From NCBI RefSeq assembly GCF_014649715.1, contig NZ_BMTO01000020.1:63109-127108 (forward strand): DNA of 64,000 nt. Direction: 5' to 3'. The DNA comes from Streptomyces lateritius (GTDB lineage: Bacteria > Actinomycetota > Actinomycetes > Streptomycetales > Streptomycetaceae). The translations under genes were made by a program, and so were the position numbers. Each line of letters opens with the position of its first letter. Positions within the stretch are counted from its first letter, which is position 1. Positions 41,870 through 49,090 of the stretch are shown in pieces. The notes beneath the pieces were generated by a model, which did no database searches, was not told the DNA's origin, and was given only the letters and a program-made list of their open reading frames with translations.

Positions 41870-42283
41870 TCAGTTCTTGACGGGGTTCAGGCAGAGCACG
41901 AACTTGTCCGACTCCAGCTGCTGCGCGAGGGCGACCTCGCTCACGTCACCGCACTTGTCGACGTCGAAAGTGTTGTCGACGACCTTGACGACCTTGTAGA
42001 GGTCGGCCGCCTTCTCGGTGCACGGCTTGCTGTCGACCTTGGGGTCGTTGTCGGGGCCGGTCACGGTGACGCACTCACCGGCCTTCGCGTGCACGGGAGC
42101 GGTGCCCATGATGTGCGGGAGGCCCAGCTTCCAGAACAGGACGACGGCGATCGCCACGACGATGCTGCCGAGGGTCTTGAGAACCTTGCCCTTCTTCTTC
42201 GCGGGCGCGGCGGGCTCGGCGGGAGCGATCGGCTCACCCGGGGCGGCGGGCTGCTCGGGGGTGACGGGCGTCGGCGTAGTCAT
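41870..42283 (-). CDS. LppU/SCO3897-like membrane protein
   Basis: A 137-residue protein. A Pro/Ala-rich cytoplasmic N-terminus (residues 1-30) and a Lys cluster precede one membrane helix ('TLGSIVVAIAVVLFWKLGLP'). The external domain 'GECVTVTGPDNDPKVDSKPC' followed by 'YKVVKVVDNTFDVDKCGD' and 'DKFVLCLNP' is the LppU pattern with four cysteines, likely two disulfides. The function is unknown. ATG 42283 has AAGGA upstream. Confidence 0.82.
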   Translation of the reverse strand: MTTPTPVTPEQPAAPGEPIAPAEPAAPAKKKGKVLKTLGSIVVAIAVVLFWKLGLPHIMGTAPVHAKAGECVTVTGPDNDPKVDSKPCTEKAADLYKVVKVVDNTFDVDKCGDVSEVALAQQLESDKFVLCLNPVKN

Positions 42284-42421
42284 GAGGGATTCCTTGGGGA
42301 CGTGTACATGATCGAACGCGAACGCTACATGTCACGGAACACCCAAATCGGACCCCTTCCCCCCGTTTGCCGATCAGATGCGGAGTCGTGACTCTGCCGA
42401 CCCGTCAGCCCCCGGTCGGGC

Positions 42422-43702
42422 CTACAAGCCCTCCCTCTCGGCGGCCGCCCGCTGGGCCTCGAAGTTCTTCACGTACGCGTCGAAGACAGCCGTGTCCACG
42501 TTGTCCTCGTACTTCAGCAGCGCCTCGTCGTTGTACTTGAGCGCCGTGACCGTGTAGGTGTGACTGCCGGTGAAGACGATCTTCTTGTTCTTGCCGCCGA
42601 GGTACGTGCCCTCGACCAGCAGGTACTTGGTGTGCGTCCCGGTGCCGCCGCGCTCGTCGTTGTAGAGCTGGTGCAGGGCGATGCGGCCCTTCGCGGTCGG
42701 CTTGGTCAGCCAGCCGGCCACCGCCGTGTTCGGAGGATTGTCGAGCTTGCGGTAGACGATGTCGACGTGGCACCCGGCGTTCGCGAGGTTCCAGAGCTCC
42801 TCCGCCACCTCGGGGCGGGTGATGTGACCCTGGGCGATCCGGATCTTCGTCCGGCCGTCGGAGGTGCCGAAGCCCGGGTCGTTGCCGTGGCAGGGAACCT
42901 GGCCCTCGAGCGGCTGGGCCACCGTCTTGAGTATGTTCACGACCACGTCGGTGGTCGAACGCGGGAAGAAGTAGACCTTGGCCTTGCCCGCCTGCGTCTC
43001 ATGCGGGTAATCGCTGACCTGCGGGATCTCCCCGGCGGCCGCCCCGGCCTGGTCGGCGAAGTACGCCGTGTACGCGTCGAACAGCTCCTTGTTGCCGGCC
43101 ACCGTCATCGCGTCGTTCCACCCCATCGTGCGGTCCCACTCGACGAGGTTGCCCGAGGACTGCACCACCACGTTGTCCACCGGGACGGTGCCGTTGCCCT
43201 TGGTACGGGAGAACAGGAAGTACTTGTTGTGGTTGACGTTGTCGTACCAGCCGTTCGGGTCCGTGGACGTCGTACCCGGGTCCTTGGCGAGACAGGCCTC
43301 CTCCGCCTTGCAGATCCGCACCCAGGAATCGCCACCCAGCCTCTCCAGCTCGGTCTTCAGGTTGGTGACGGCCGGGTATCCGGCGGTGTCGCGGTCGAGG
43401 ACCACCTGGACGGTGACGCCGCGGTTGCGGGCAGCGATCAGCCGGTCGGTCAGCCACTGCGACCCGTACAGGTACAGGGAGATCCGGATGGACGACTGCG
43501 GCTCGGCGCCGTCGACGAGGCGCCCCAGGTGGCTCAAAATCCGCCCCTCGGCGGTCGCGTCACCCGACGGATCGTTGAACACGGGGCCGGTGGTCACAGT
43601 CGGAAGGGGCTCCGTCCCCGCCGCGGCCGGTGTGGTCATGAGGAGGCTGCCCAGCGCGAGCGCGGCGGCGGCGGTTCTGAGCTTGGTCCTGCTGCGGAGC
43701 AC
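42422..43702 (-). CDS. Secreted phospholipase D-like protein, second intact copy
   Basis: A 426-residue protein with signal peptide 'AAAALALGSLLMTTPAAAGT'. The first HxK motif is 'NVNHNKYFLFSRTKGNGTV' with 'QSSGNLVEWD'. The second is 'GTHTKYLLVEGTYLGG' with 'FTGSHTYTVTALKYNDEALL'. The arrangement and lengths match the protein at 19836-21095, so they are paralogs, moderately diverged. Exported, probably a phosphodiesterase acting on an external substrate. It is the nearest intact relative of the broken gene 0.5 kb away. Confidence 0.85.
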   Translation of the reverse strand: MLRSRTKLRTAAAALALGSLLMTTPAAAGTEPLPTVTTGPVFNDPSGDATAEGRILSHLGRLVDGAEPQSSIRISLYLYGSQWLTDRLIAARNRGVTVQVVLDRDTAGYPAVTNLKTELERLGGDSWVRICKAEEACLAKDPGTTSTDPNGWYDNVNHNKYFLFSRTKGNGTVPVDNVVVQSSGNLVEWDRTMGWNDAMTVAGNKELFDAYTAYFADQAGAAAGEIPQVSDYPHETQAGKAKVYFFPRSTTDVVVNILKTVAQPLEGQVPCHGNDPGFGTSDGRTKIRIAQGHITRPEVAEELWNLANAGCHVDIVYRKLDNPPNTAVAGWLTKPTAKGRIALHQLYNDERGGTGTHTKYLLVEGTYLGGKNKKIVFTGSHTYTVTALKYNDEALLKYEDNVDTAVFDAYVKNFEAQRAAAEREGL

Positions 43703-43715
43703 GTGTTTCCTTCTA

Positions 43716-43771
43716 TCGGTTGTCGTTTGTCGGTGGCCGGCTGTCGATGGTCGGTTGCCGGCTGTCGGTTC
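43716..43771. repeat. 21 bp tandem repeats between kinase and PLD-like genes
   Basis: tcggtggccggctgtcgatgg (43730-43750) and the related unit at 43751-43771 are adjacent, with a partial copy before them. They lie upstream of the PLD-like start and downstream of the kinase stop. Confidence 0.65.
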
Positions 43772-43819
43772 GGCGCGTGAAGAAGTCGGTCGGGACGAAC
43801 AGGGATGCGGCGGCGGCCG

Positions 43820-45373
43820 TCAGCCCGGCCGGCCCATCTGCTGCTGGTGGATCAGCGCGCGGCGGAGCTCCGTCGCGCGGGCGTGGTACGGGCCGTACGC
43901 CCGCTCCGTGTCGTAGAGGAGCGCCTGCAGCTGCTGGTGACCCGCCGTGTGGTCGCCCATCGCGAGGAGCAGGCTCGCGCTCCGGCGCCGGATGTCGAAG
44001 GCACGGGCCGGGTCCGCGTCCTTTTCGTGGAAGGGCAGGAGGGCGCGGTACTCCGTCAACGCCGCCGCCGTCTCGCCGAGCTGCTCCAGGCACTGCGCCG
44101 CGTCGAAGCGGAACTGCAGGGTCTGCGGGTCGGCGGGGCCCGCATCGGCCGCGCGGTCGTCGGCGAGGCGGCGCAGCTCGGGCAGGGCACGGCGGTACTG
44201 GCCGTCGTCCATCAGCGTCGTGGCGTACTGCTTGCGCAGGATGCGGACGACGGGCGACCGCTCACCGTGCTCGGCCGCGGCGGTGGGCAGGAGGGAGCCG
44301 AGCATGTCGACGGCCTGCGCCAGGGAGCCTTCGCCGAGCAGCCGCTTGACCTCGTCGACGGCGGCGGCCACGTCCGTCTGCGGGGCGGGAGGGGCATGCG
44401 GGACTGGTGGGGCCGGCGGGAGGAGAGGGCCGGGAGCCGCAACACGCGGTGGCGTGACGGGGGCGTGGTCCGGCCAGGGTGCGTGCGGGCGCAGGAACGG
44501 GCGGGTCGGATCGAGCGGCCCCGCGGGGACCCCGCGCGCGGGCAGCAGCGGCAGCAGCGCCTCGTACACCTCGTGCGCACCGGAGGGCCGGTGCTGCGGG
44601 TCCTTGGCGAGCAACCGCAGAACGAGCGCCTCCAGGGCCTCGGGAACCTCGGGCCGCAGTTGTCGGACCGGCAGCGGGGGCTCGTACAGATGCCGGTGCA
44701 GCACGCCGAGCGCGGTGGAGCCCGCGAACGGCACGTTTCCGCTGAGGAGTTCATGGAGCAGGATGCCGAGCGCGTACAGATCGGTGTACGGGCCGACGGC
44801 ACCGCCCATCGCCTGCTCGGGCGCCATGTAGGCGGGGCTGCCGATGGGTGAGCCGGTGTGGGTGAGGCGGGTGGTGTCGGTGTCCAGGACGGAGGCGACG
44901 CCGAGGTCGAGGACGGTGACGGAGCCGTCGGGGCGCACCATCACGTTGCGCGGTTTGAGGTCGCGGTGGACGATCGGCACCGCGTGCACGGCGGCGAGCA
45001 CTGCGCACAACTGCGCGGCGACGGAAACCGACCACTGCCAGGGGTACGGATCGTGCTCGGCGAGATGGTCGGCGAGGTCGGCGCCCTCGACGTACTGCAT
45101 GACGAGGTAGAGGTCGTCGCCGTCGCTGCCGGCGTCATGGACGGTGACCAGGCCGGGGTGGTCGACCTGCGCCGTGACGCGGCACTCGCGCACGAAGCGG
45201 CGGCGCAGCTCGTCGGCGGCGGTGGCGGGGCCGCTGAGGGTGGCGGGCCTCAGCAGCTTGACGGCGACCCGCCGGTCGAGCCGTCCGTCGTACGCCGTCC
45301 AGACCTGGCCCATGCCGCCCTGGCCGATGACGGTGGACAGTTCGTAACGGCCGCCGATGAGACGTCCGTTCAC
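43820..45373 (-). CDS. Ser/Thr protein kinase with C-terminal helical-repeat region
   Basis: A 517-residue protein from GTG 45373. Kinase domain (about 8-270): glycine loop 'VIGQGGMGQVW', catalytic Lys in 'VAVKLLRPA', 'IVHRDLKPRNVMV', and 'GSPAYMAPEQ'. The DFG motif reads 'LDLGVAS', i.e. DLG, a variant still found in active kinases. There is no membrane helix. After a Pro-rich linker, residues ~340-510 form helical TPR-like repeats ('YRRALPELRRLADDRAADAG', 'LEQLGETAAALTEYRALLPF') likely used for protein contacts. Its start overlaps the stop of the membrane protein gene (GTGA), so the two are coupled. Confidence 0.9.
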   Translation of the reverse strand: MNGRLIGGRYELSTVIGQGGMGQVWTAYDGRLDRRVAVKLLRPATLSGPATAADELRRRFVRECRVTAQVDHPGLVTVHDAGSDGDDLYLVMQYVEGADLADHLAEHDPYPWQWSVSVAAQLCAVLAAVHAVPIVHRDLKPRNVMVRPDGSVTVLDLGVASVLDTDTTRLTHTGSPIGSPAYMAPEQAMGGAVGPYTDLYALGILLHELLSGNVPFAGSTALGVLHRHLYEPPLPVRQLRPEVPEALEALVLRLLAKDPQHRPSGAHEVYEALLPLLPARGVPAGPLDPTRPFLRPHAPWPDHAPVTPPRVAAPGPLLPPAPPVPHAPPAPQTDVAAAVDEVKRLLGEGSLAQAVDMLGSLLPTAAAEHGERSPVVRILRKQYATTLMDDGQYRRALPELRRLADDRAADAGPADPQTLQFRFDAAQCLEQLGETAAALTEYRALLPFHEKDADPARAFDIRRRSASLLLAMGDHTAGHQQLQALLYDTERAYGPYHARATELRRALIHQQQMGRPG

Positions 45374-45933
45374 CGACCGCCCTCTCGCGGGTTCTTCGGG
45401 TCCTTGCGGAGGAGGTCGCTGAGCTCGTCCAGCTCGGCGCGGACCTGCTCGATGCGAGGGGCGGCCTGGGGAGGTACGGGGGGCGGCTGAGGCAGAGGGG
45501 TTGACTGAGGCAGAGAGGCCGGCTGAGGCACGGCCATGGCCGAGGCCGGGTACCCGTAGCCGTACGGTGCGTGCCCCTGTCCGTACGGGGGGAAGGCGGG
45601 GCTCGGCCGGTGGTGCCGGATGTCGACGACGAGGTAGTACGCGGTCACGGCGGCCATCTGCAGCAGCAGTCCGGCCATGCCGACGTTCGAGATCCAGTGG
45701 TCGGCGAGGCGCTGTTCCAAGGTGGCCAGGCAGGCGATGTTCAGGACGAGTTGGGCCCAGAACAGGGCCCAGTCGCGCCCGCCTCGACGCATGATCGCGA
45801 TCCGCAGCATCCCGATCCAGGCGAGGAATCCGCAGGTGAGCACCATCAGCGCGCAGATGATCACGCGCACGGCGATCACGCCGGCCGACGGGCCGGGGCG
45901 GCGCGGTGGCGTCACGGGCGCGTGACCATGCAT
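45370..45933 (-). CDS. Small membrane protein coupled to the kinase
   Basis: A 187-residue protein with three or four membrane segments ('VIAVRVIICALMVLTCGFLA', 'LFWAQLVLNIACLATLEQRL', 'GMAGLLLQMAAVTAYYLVVD'). A Tyr/Gly/Pro/Gln-rich cytoplasmic tail ends in a short coiled coil ('IEQVRAELDELSDLLRKD'). ATG 45933 has AGGAG upstream; the longer open frame overlaps the promoter region of the next gene. The stop overlaps the kinase start. It may anchor or feed signals to the kinase, which has no membrane helix of its own; this is inferred from the coupling only. Confidence 0.78.
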   Translation of the reverse strand: MHGHAPVTPPRRPGPSAGVIAVRVIICALMVLTCGFLAWIGMLRIAIMRRGGRDWALFWAQLVLNIACLATLEQRLADHWISNVGMAGLLLQMAAVTAYYLVVDIRHHRPSPAFPPYGQGHAPYGYGYPASAMAVPQPASLPQSTPLPQPPPVPPQAAPRIEQVRAELDELSDLLRKDPKNPREGGR

Positions 45934-46063
45934 GGAGGTCGCTCCTGGGCTGCGGGCGTCGTGTGGAGCCCTACGGGAGTCGCACGGGACTTGTGCGGGG
46001 TACGAGCGTATAAGGCGACCACGACAACCCGCCCAGGGTTGTACGGAAGCGGTGTCGCTCCCG

Positions 46064-48130
46064 TCACTCGGGGTGGACGCTCCCGTCCGCGAGTCCGTCG
46101 TAGAACCCCTGCACCAGCTGCTCTCCGAGCCGCCCGGCCTGGCGCAGCGCGTCCTCGAACGCGGCCAGCGCCCGGAACCGTTCGCCGTAGCGCCGCTGGT
46201 CGGCGAGGGGCAGCCGGGGCAGTTGGAGGCGTCGGACGTCGAGCCGGGTGGCGGTGGAGGCGAAGCTGCTGGCCTGTCGGTTGTTCGCGGTGCCGCGCAG
46301 GAAGCCGGCGAGGAACCAGGGGTCGAGCGCGGCCGGATCGGGGCGCAGGAGCTGCAGGTTGCGGCCGAGGGCGGCGCCGGCGGTGGGCGCGTCGACGACG
46401 CGGGCGATCGAGCCGCCGCCGAGGACGGGGACGACGACATCGCCTTCCCGGAGAAGGACGGGGTCCTCGGCGGGGCCGTCGGGGAGCGTCCCGGAGGGCG
46501 CGGCGCCGGACAGGACGTCGTGTTCGGTCAGGACGGGGCCGCCGACCGGGGAGGCCCCGGCGCCGCCCGCCCGGAGCTGGAGGGCTCCGGCGCGGGCGAG
46601 TTCGCCGACCGTGGTGAGGGTGCGGGCGGCGGGACGGGCGACCACGGCGGGGGTGGGGGCGAGGCTCAGGGTGCGGCGCAGGCTCTCGTCCAGGCGCGCC
46701 CGCACGGTGTCGAGTCCGGCGGCCGAGGCGCCCGTGGCCGGGGCGGCCAGGTGGCGGGCGGGGGCGAGGTCGACGTCGTCGTCGAGGAGTTCGATGACGG
46801 GGACCGAGCGGCTGACGCCCTGTTCGTGCCGGCCGTTCCAGGCGTCGAGGACGGCGCTCTGGACGGTGGGCCAGGGCAGGGTGGCGCGGCCGCCGTCCGG
46901 GACCAGGGAGGTGGTGTCGACGAGCAGCAGTTCGGGGGCGGGCCGGTGGTCGTGGCCGGGCCGGTTCAGCACCCACAGGTGGAGCGGGATGCCGTACGGG
47001 GGCGCGGCGCCGGCCGGCAGGGCGATGACGGCCCGCAGGGCGCCGCGGCGCAGCAGGTCGGCGCGGATGCGGCGGCCGGAGCGGCGGGAGGCGACGGCGG
47101 GCGGCATGAGGAGCACGGCGGCGCCGCCGTCGCGGAGCCGGGCGAGCGCGTGCTGGACCCAGGCCAGTTCGGATTCGGTGCGTGCCGGGAAGCCGTACTC
47201 CCAGCGGGGGTCGTAGGCGAGTTCGTCGTGGCCCCAGCCGCGTTCGTTGAACGGCGGGTGGCAGAGGACGGCGTCGGCGGAGAGCCCGGGGAAGGCGTCG
47301 GCGCGCAGGGTGTCGGCGGCGGCGGAGCGGATGTCGGCGTCGCCGTGCAGGGCGAGGCGCAGGGCGGTGAGGGCGGCGAGCTCGGGGTCGGCGTCCTGGG
47401 CGTAGAGGGCGGCGGCGCGCGGGACGGCGCGCAGCAGCCCGCCGGTGCCGGAGGCGGGGTCGAGCACGGTGGGCGCGGGGCCTGCGCCGGGTCCGGCGCC
47501 GGGCTGTGTGGCTGCGCCGGGCCCGGTGGCCTCGACGGCGAGGGCGGCCATCAGCTCGGCGAGGCCGGGCGGAGTGAGCGTGTACTGGCGCGGGTTGGCG
47601 TCGAGGTGGCGGCCGAGCAGGAACTCGAAGGTCTGGCGTGCGCCGAGTTCGGCGGCGAGTTCGGCCGCGCCGCGCATGAGGGGCACGGAGAGGGCGAGGT
47701 CGGCGGCGAGCGGGGTGCGGACGGCGCGGTCGAGCCCGAACCGGGCGGTGAGCACCTCTTCGAGGGCGGAGGGCAGGACGTCGGCGAGCCGCTCGTCGGA
47801 GAGCGCGGCGAACCGGGCCCAGCCGGTGGACCGGCCCTGTACGAGCAGGAGTGCGCAGCCGGTGTGGACGAGCCCGGTGACCGTGCCGGCGGGGTGAGCG
47901 GCGAGCTGCTGCCAGACGCGCTCGCGGAGCGGGACGTCGACGAGCTTTCCCTGGTCGCGCAGCCACTGCTCGACATCGGCGAGGGCGAAGGAGGGGCTGG
48001 TCTCGGTCCCGCCGACGGGCTTGGGGAAGTCCTCGTGCCGGCGTCGCCAGTTGCTGACGGCGGCCCGGCCGACACCGGCGAGCCGGGCGATCCCGGCGGC
48101 GGTGACCTCTGCGGCGTGCTGGTCCGGCAC
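46064..48130 (-). CDS. HTH-DNA methyltransferase-specificity domain fusion with altered catalytic motif
   Basis: A 688-residue protein from GTG 48130 (GGAGA upstream). It starts with a helix-turn-helix ('GIARLAGVGRAAVSNWRRRH'). A type I N6-adenine methylase (HsdM-like) core follows: SAM motif 'VLDPASGTGGLLRAV' near residue 230 and motif IV 'AVLCHPPFNERGW', where the usual catalytic N/D-PP-F/Y is H-PP-F. The C-terminal ~190 residues resemble an HsdS target-recognition domain ('LTEHDVLSG', 'LREGDVVVPVLGGGSIARVV', 'LPRLPLADQRRYGERFRALA'). No nuclease subunit is nearby. Either a methylase using His, or a DNA-binding protein that lost catalysis. Three GGTTCACAG sites precede it. Confidence 0.75.
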   Translation of the reverse strand: MPDQHAAEVTAAGIARLAGVGRAAVSNWRRRHEDFPKPVGGTETSPSFALADVEQWLRDQGKLVDVPLRERVWQQLAAHPAGTVTGLVHTGCALLLVQGRSTGWARFAALSDERLADVLPSALEEVLTARFGLDRAVRTPLAADLALSVPLMRGAAELAAELGARQTFEFLLGRHLDANPRQYTLTPPGLAELMAALAVEATGPGAATQPGAGPGAGPAPTVLDPASGTGGLLRAVPRAAALYAQDADPELAALTALRLALHGDADIRSAAADTLRADAFPGLSADAVLCHPPFNERGWGHDELAYDPRWEYGFPARTESELAWVQHALARLRDGGAAVLLMPPAVASRRSGRRIRADLLRRGALRAVIALPAGAAPPYGIPLHLWVLNRPGHDHRPAPELLLVDTTSLVPDGGRATLPWPTVQSAVLDAWNGRHEQGVSRSVPVIELLDDDVDLAPARHLAAPATGASAAGLDTVRARLDESLRRTLSLAPTPAVVARPAARTLTTVGELARAGALQLRAGGAGASPVGGPVLTEHDVLSGAAPSGTLPDGPAEDPVLLREGDVVVPVLGGGSIARVVDAPTAGAALGRNLQLLRPDPAALDPWFLAGFLRGTANNRQASSFASTATRLDVRRLQLPRLPLADQRRYGERFRALAAFEDALRQAGRLGEQLVQGFYDGLADGSVHPE

Positions 48131-48152
48131 CTGTCCGTCTCCCTTCGTGCGG

Positions 48153-48236
48153 CTGTGAACCCCGAGCATACCGATCGGGACGGTTCACAGTGTGAGTCGT
48201 TCTGATTTTCGTGAAGCGTGTTGACTGGGTTCACAG
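48153..48236. promoter_or_regulatory. Three GGTTCACAG sites in the divergent promoter region
   Basis: Perfect 9 bp copies lie at 48182-48190 and 48228-48236 (plus strand) and 48153-48161 (inverted). The last plus-strand copy falls in the spacer of a TTGACT (48221-48226) promoter for the lipoprotein gene. The HTH of the divergent methylase-like protein is the obvious candidate binder. Confidence 0.55.
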
Positions 48237-48299
48237 GCTCTGCTGTGATTGACCCATCGCAAACGGAGTCCTCACAGCGCCCCGGAAGGTGCCACAGCC

Positions 48300-48995
48300 A
48301 TGCCTCAGCAGCAGCGCAACTGGTTCGCCCGCCACAAGACCCTCACCGCCACCGGCGCGATCGTCACCCTCGTCGTGATCGGCGCGACGGGCTGCGAGGA
48401 CGGCGCCGGCACCTCCTCGAACGGCTCGCCCAAGCAGGAGCAGCCGACGAAGACGGGCGGCGACAAGGGCTCCTCGGCCCCCGAGAAGAAGAAGGCGGCC
48501 ACGATCGACGGCGACGGCGACTTCGAGGTCGGCGCGGACGTCAAGCCGGGCCTCTACCGCACGAGCGGCAACGAGGACGCGGCCTGCTACTGGGAGCGCG
48601 CCAAGGACTCCTCGGGCGAGACGGACTCGATCCTCGCCAACGACAACGTGATGGGCACGAGCTACGTCCTGATCAAGCCGACGGACAAGCTCTTCAAGTC
48701 CTCCGGCTGCGCGGAGTGGGAGGCCGTCGACGAGAAGGCGACCGGCACCCCGAAGGCGACCCTGAAGGGCGACGGCGGCATGTTCAAGGTGGGCGTGGAC
48801 ATCACCCCGGGCACGTACAAGTCGACGGGCAACGAGGACGACGGCTGCTACTGGGAACGCTCGAAGGACGCGAGCCACAACACGGACGCGATCCTGGCGA
48901 ACAACAACGTCTCGGGCACGGCGATCGTGAAGGTCTCGAAGACCGACGGCTACTTCAAGACCTCAGGCTGCGGCGACTGGACCAAGACCGGCTGA
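48300..48995 (+). CDS. Lipoprotein with duplicated ~65-residue domain
   Basis: A 231-residue protein. The signal segment ('TLTATGAIVTLVVIGATGCE') ends in a lipobox-like ATGC, giving Cys32 as lipid site. After a charged Gly/Lys linker come two copies of one domain: 'FEVGADVKPGLYRTSGNEDA' with 'CYWERAKDSSGETDSILAND', and 'FKVGVDITPGTYKSTGNEDD' with 'CYWERSKDASHNTDAILANN'. Each ends with 'SSGCAEW' or 'TSGCGDW'. One Cys pair per copy suggests a disulfide. The family's function is not known to me. ATG 48300 is chosen over 48249 because GGAAGG lies upstream and it starts just before the signal. Confidence 0.8.
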   Translation: MPQQQRNWFARHKTLTATGAIVTLVVIGATGCEDGAGTSSNGSPKQEQPTKTGGDKGSSAPEKKKAATIDGDGDFEVGADVKPGLYRTSGNEDAACYWERAKDSSGETDSILANDNVMGTSYVLIKPTDKLFKSSGCAEWEAVDEKATGTPKATLKGDGGMFKVGVDITPGTYKSTGNEDDGCYWERSKDASHNTDAILANNNVSGTAIVKVSKTDGYFKTSGCGDWTKTG

Positions 48996-49040
48996 CGCAC
49001 CGCCCGGCACACCGCATGTCGCACCGCCCGAGAACGGGAA

Positions 49041-49067
49041 AGCCCCGCCGAACGACTCGGCGGGGCT
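49041..49067. terminator. Bidirectional terminator between lipoprotein and Rhs genes
   Basis: agccccgccga pairs with tcggcggggct (perfect 11 bp, 5 nt loop), followed by 'cttcctc'. It lies between two convergent genes. Confidence 0.85.
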
Positions 49068-49090
49068 CTTCCTCGTCTCACTTCATCTCA

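Larger units (their letters stand above)
40918..41880 (+). pseudogene. Broken phospholipase D-like gene
   Basis: Related to the proteins at 19836 and 42422. The N-terminal part ('VFNNPIGTDAERWAIVNRQI' ... 'SWVAKIHF') runs into TAA at 41221-41223. The same frame then resumes with 'SGSVFYSDPGEDTVSTVLDN' and continues through the second HxK motif 'WIHNKYLLIEGNYSN' and 'WTGNHNWTTN'. Against its relatives it lacks the signal peptide and roughly 120 residues including the first HxK motif, exactly where the stop lies. It is thus an internal deletion plus stop. Its 5' end abuts the divergent crystallin-fold gene. The frame also runs on through a terminator hairpin at its 3' end. Confidence 0.8.

Noticed and set aside
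45912..48205. Long open frames on both strands overlapping the methylase-like gene
   Set aside because: Both are low-complexity (Arg/Pro on one strand, Gly/Glu on the other), while one frame carries HTH, SAM and specificity motifs.
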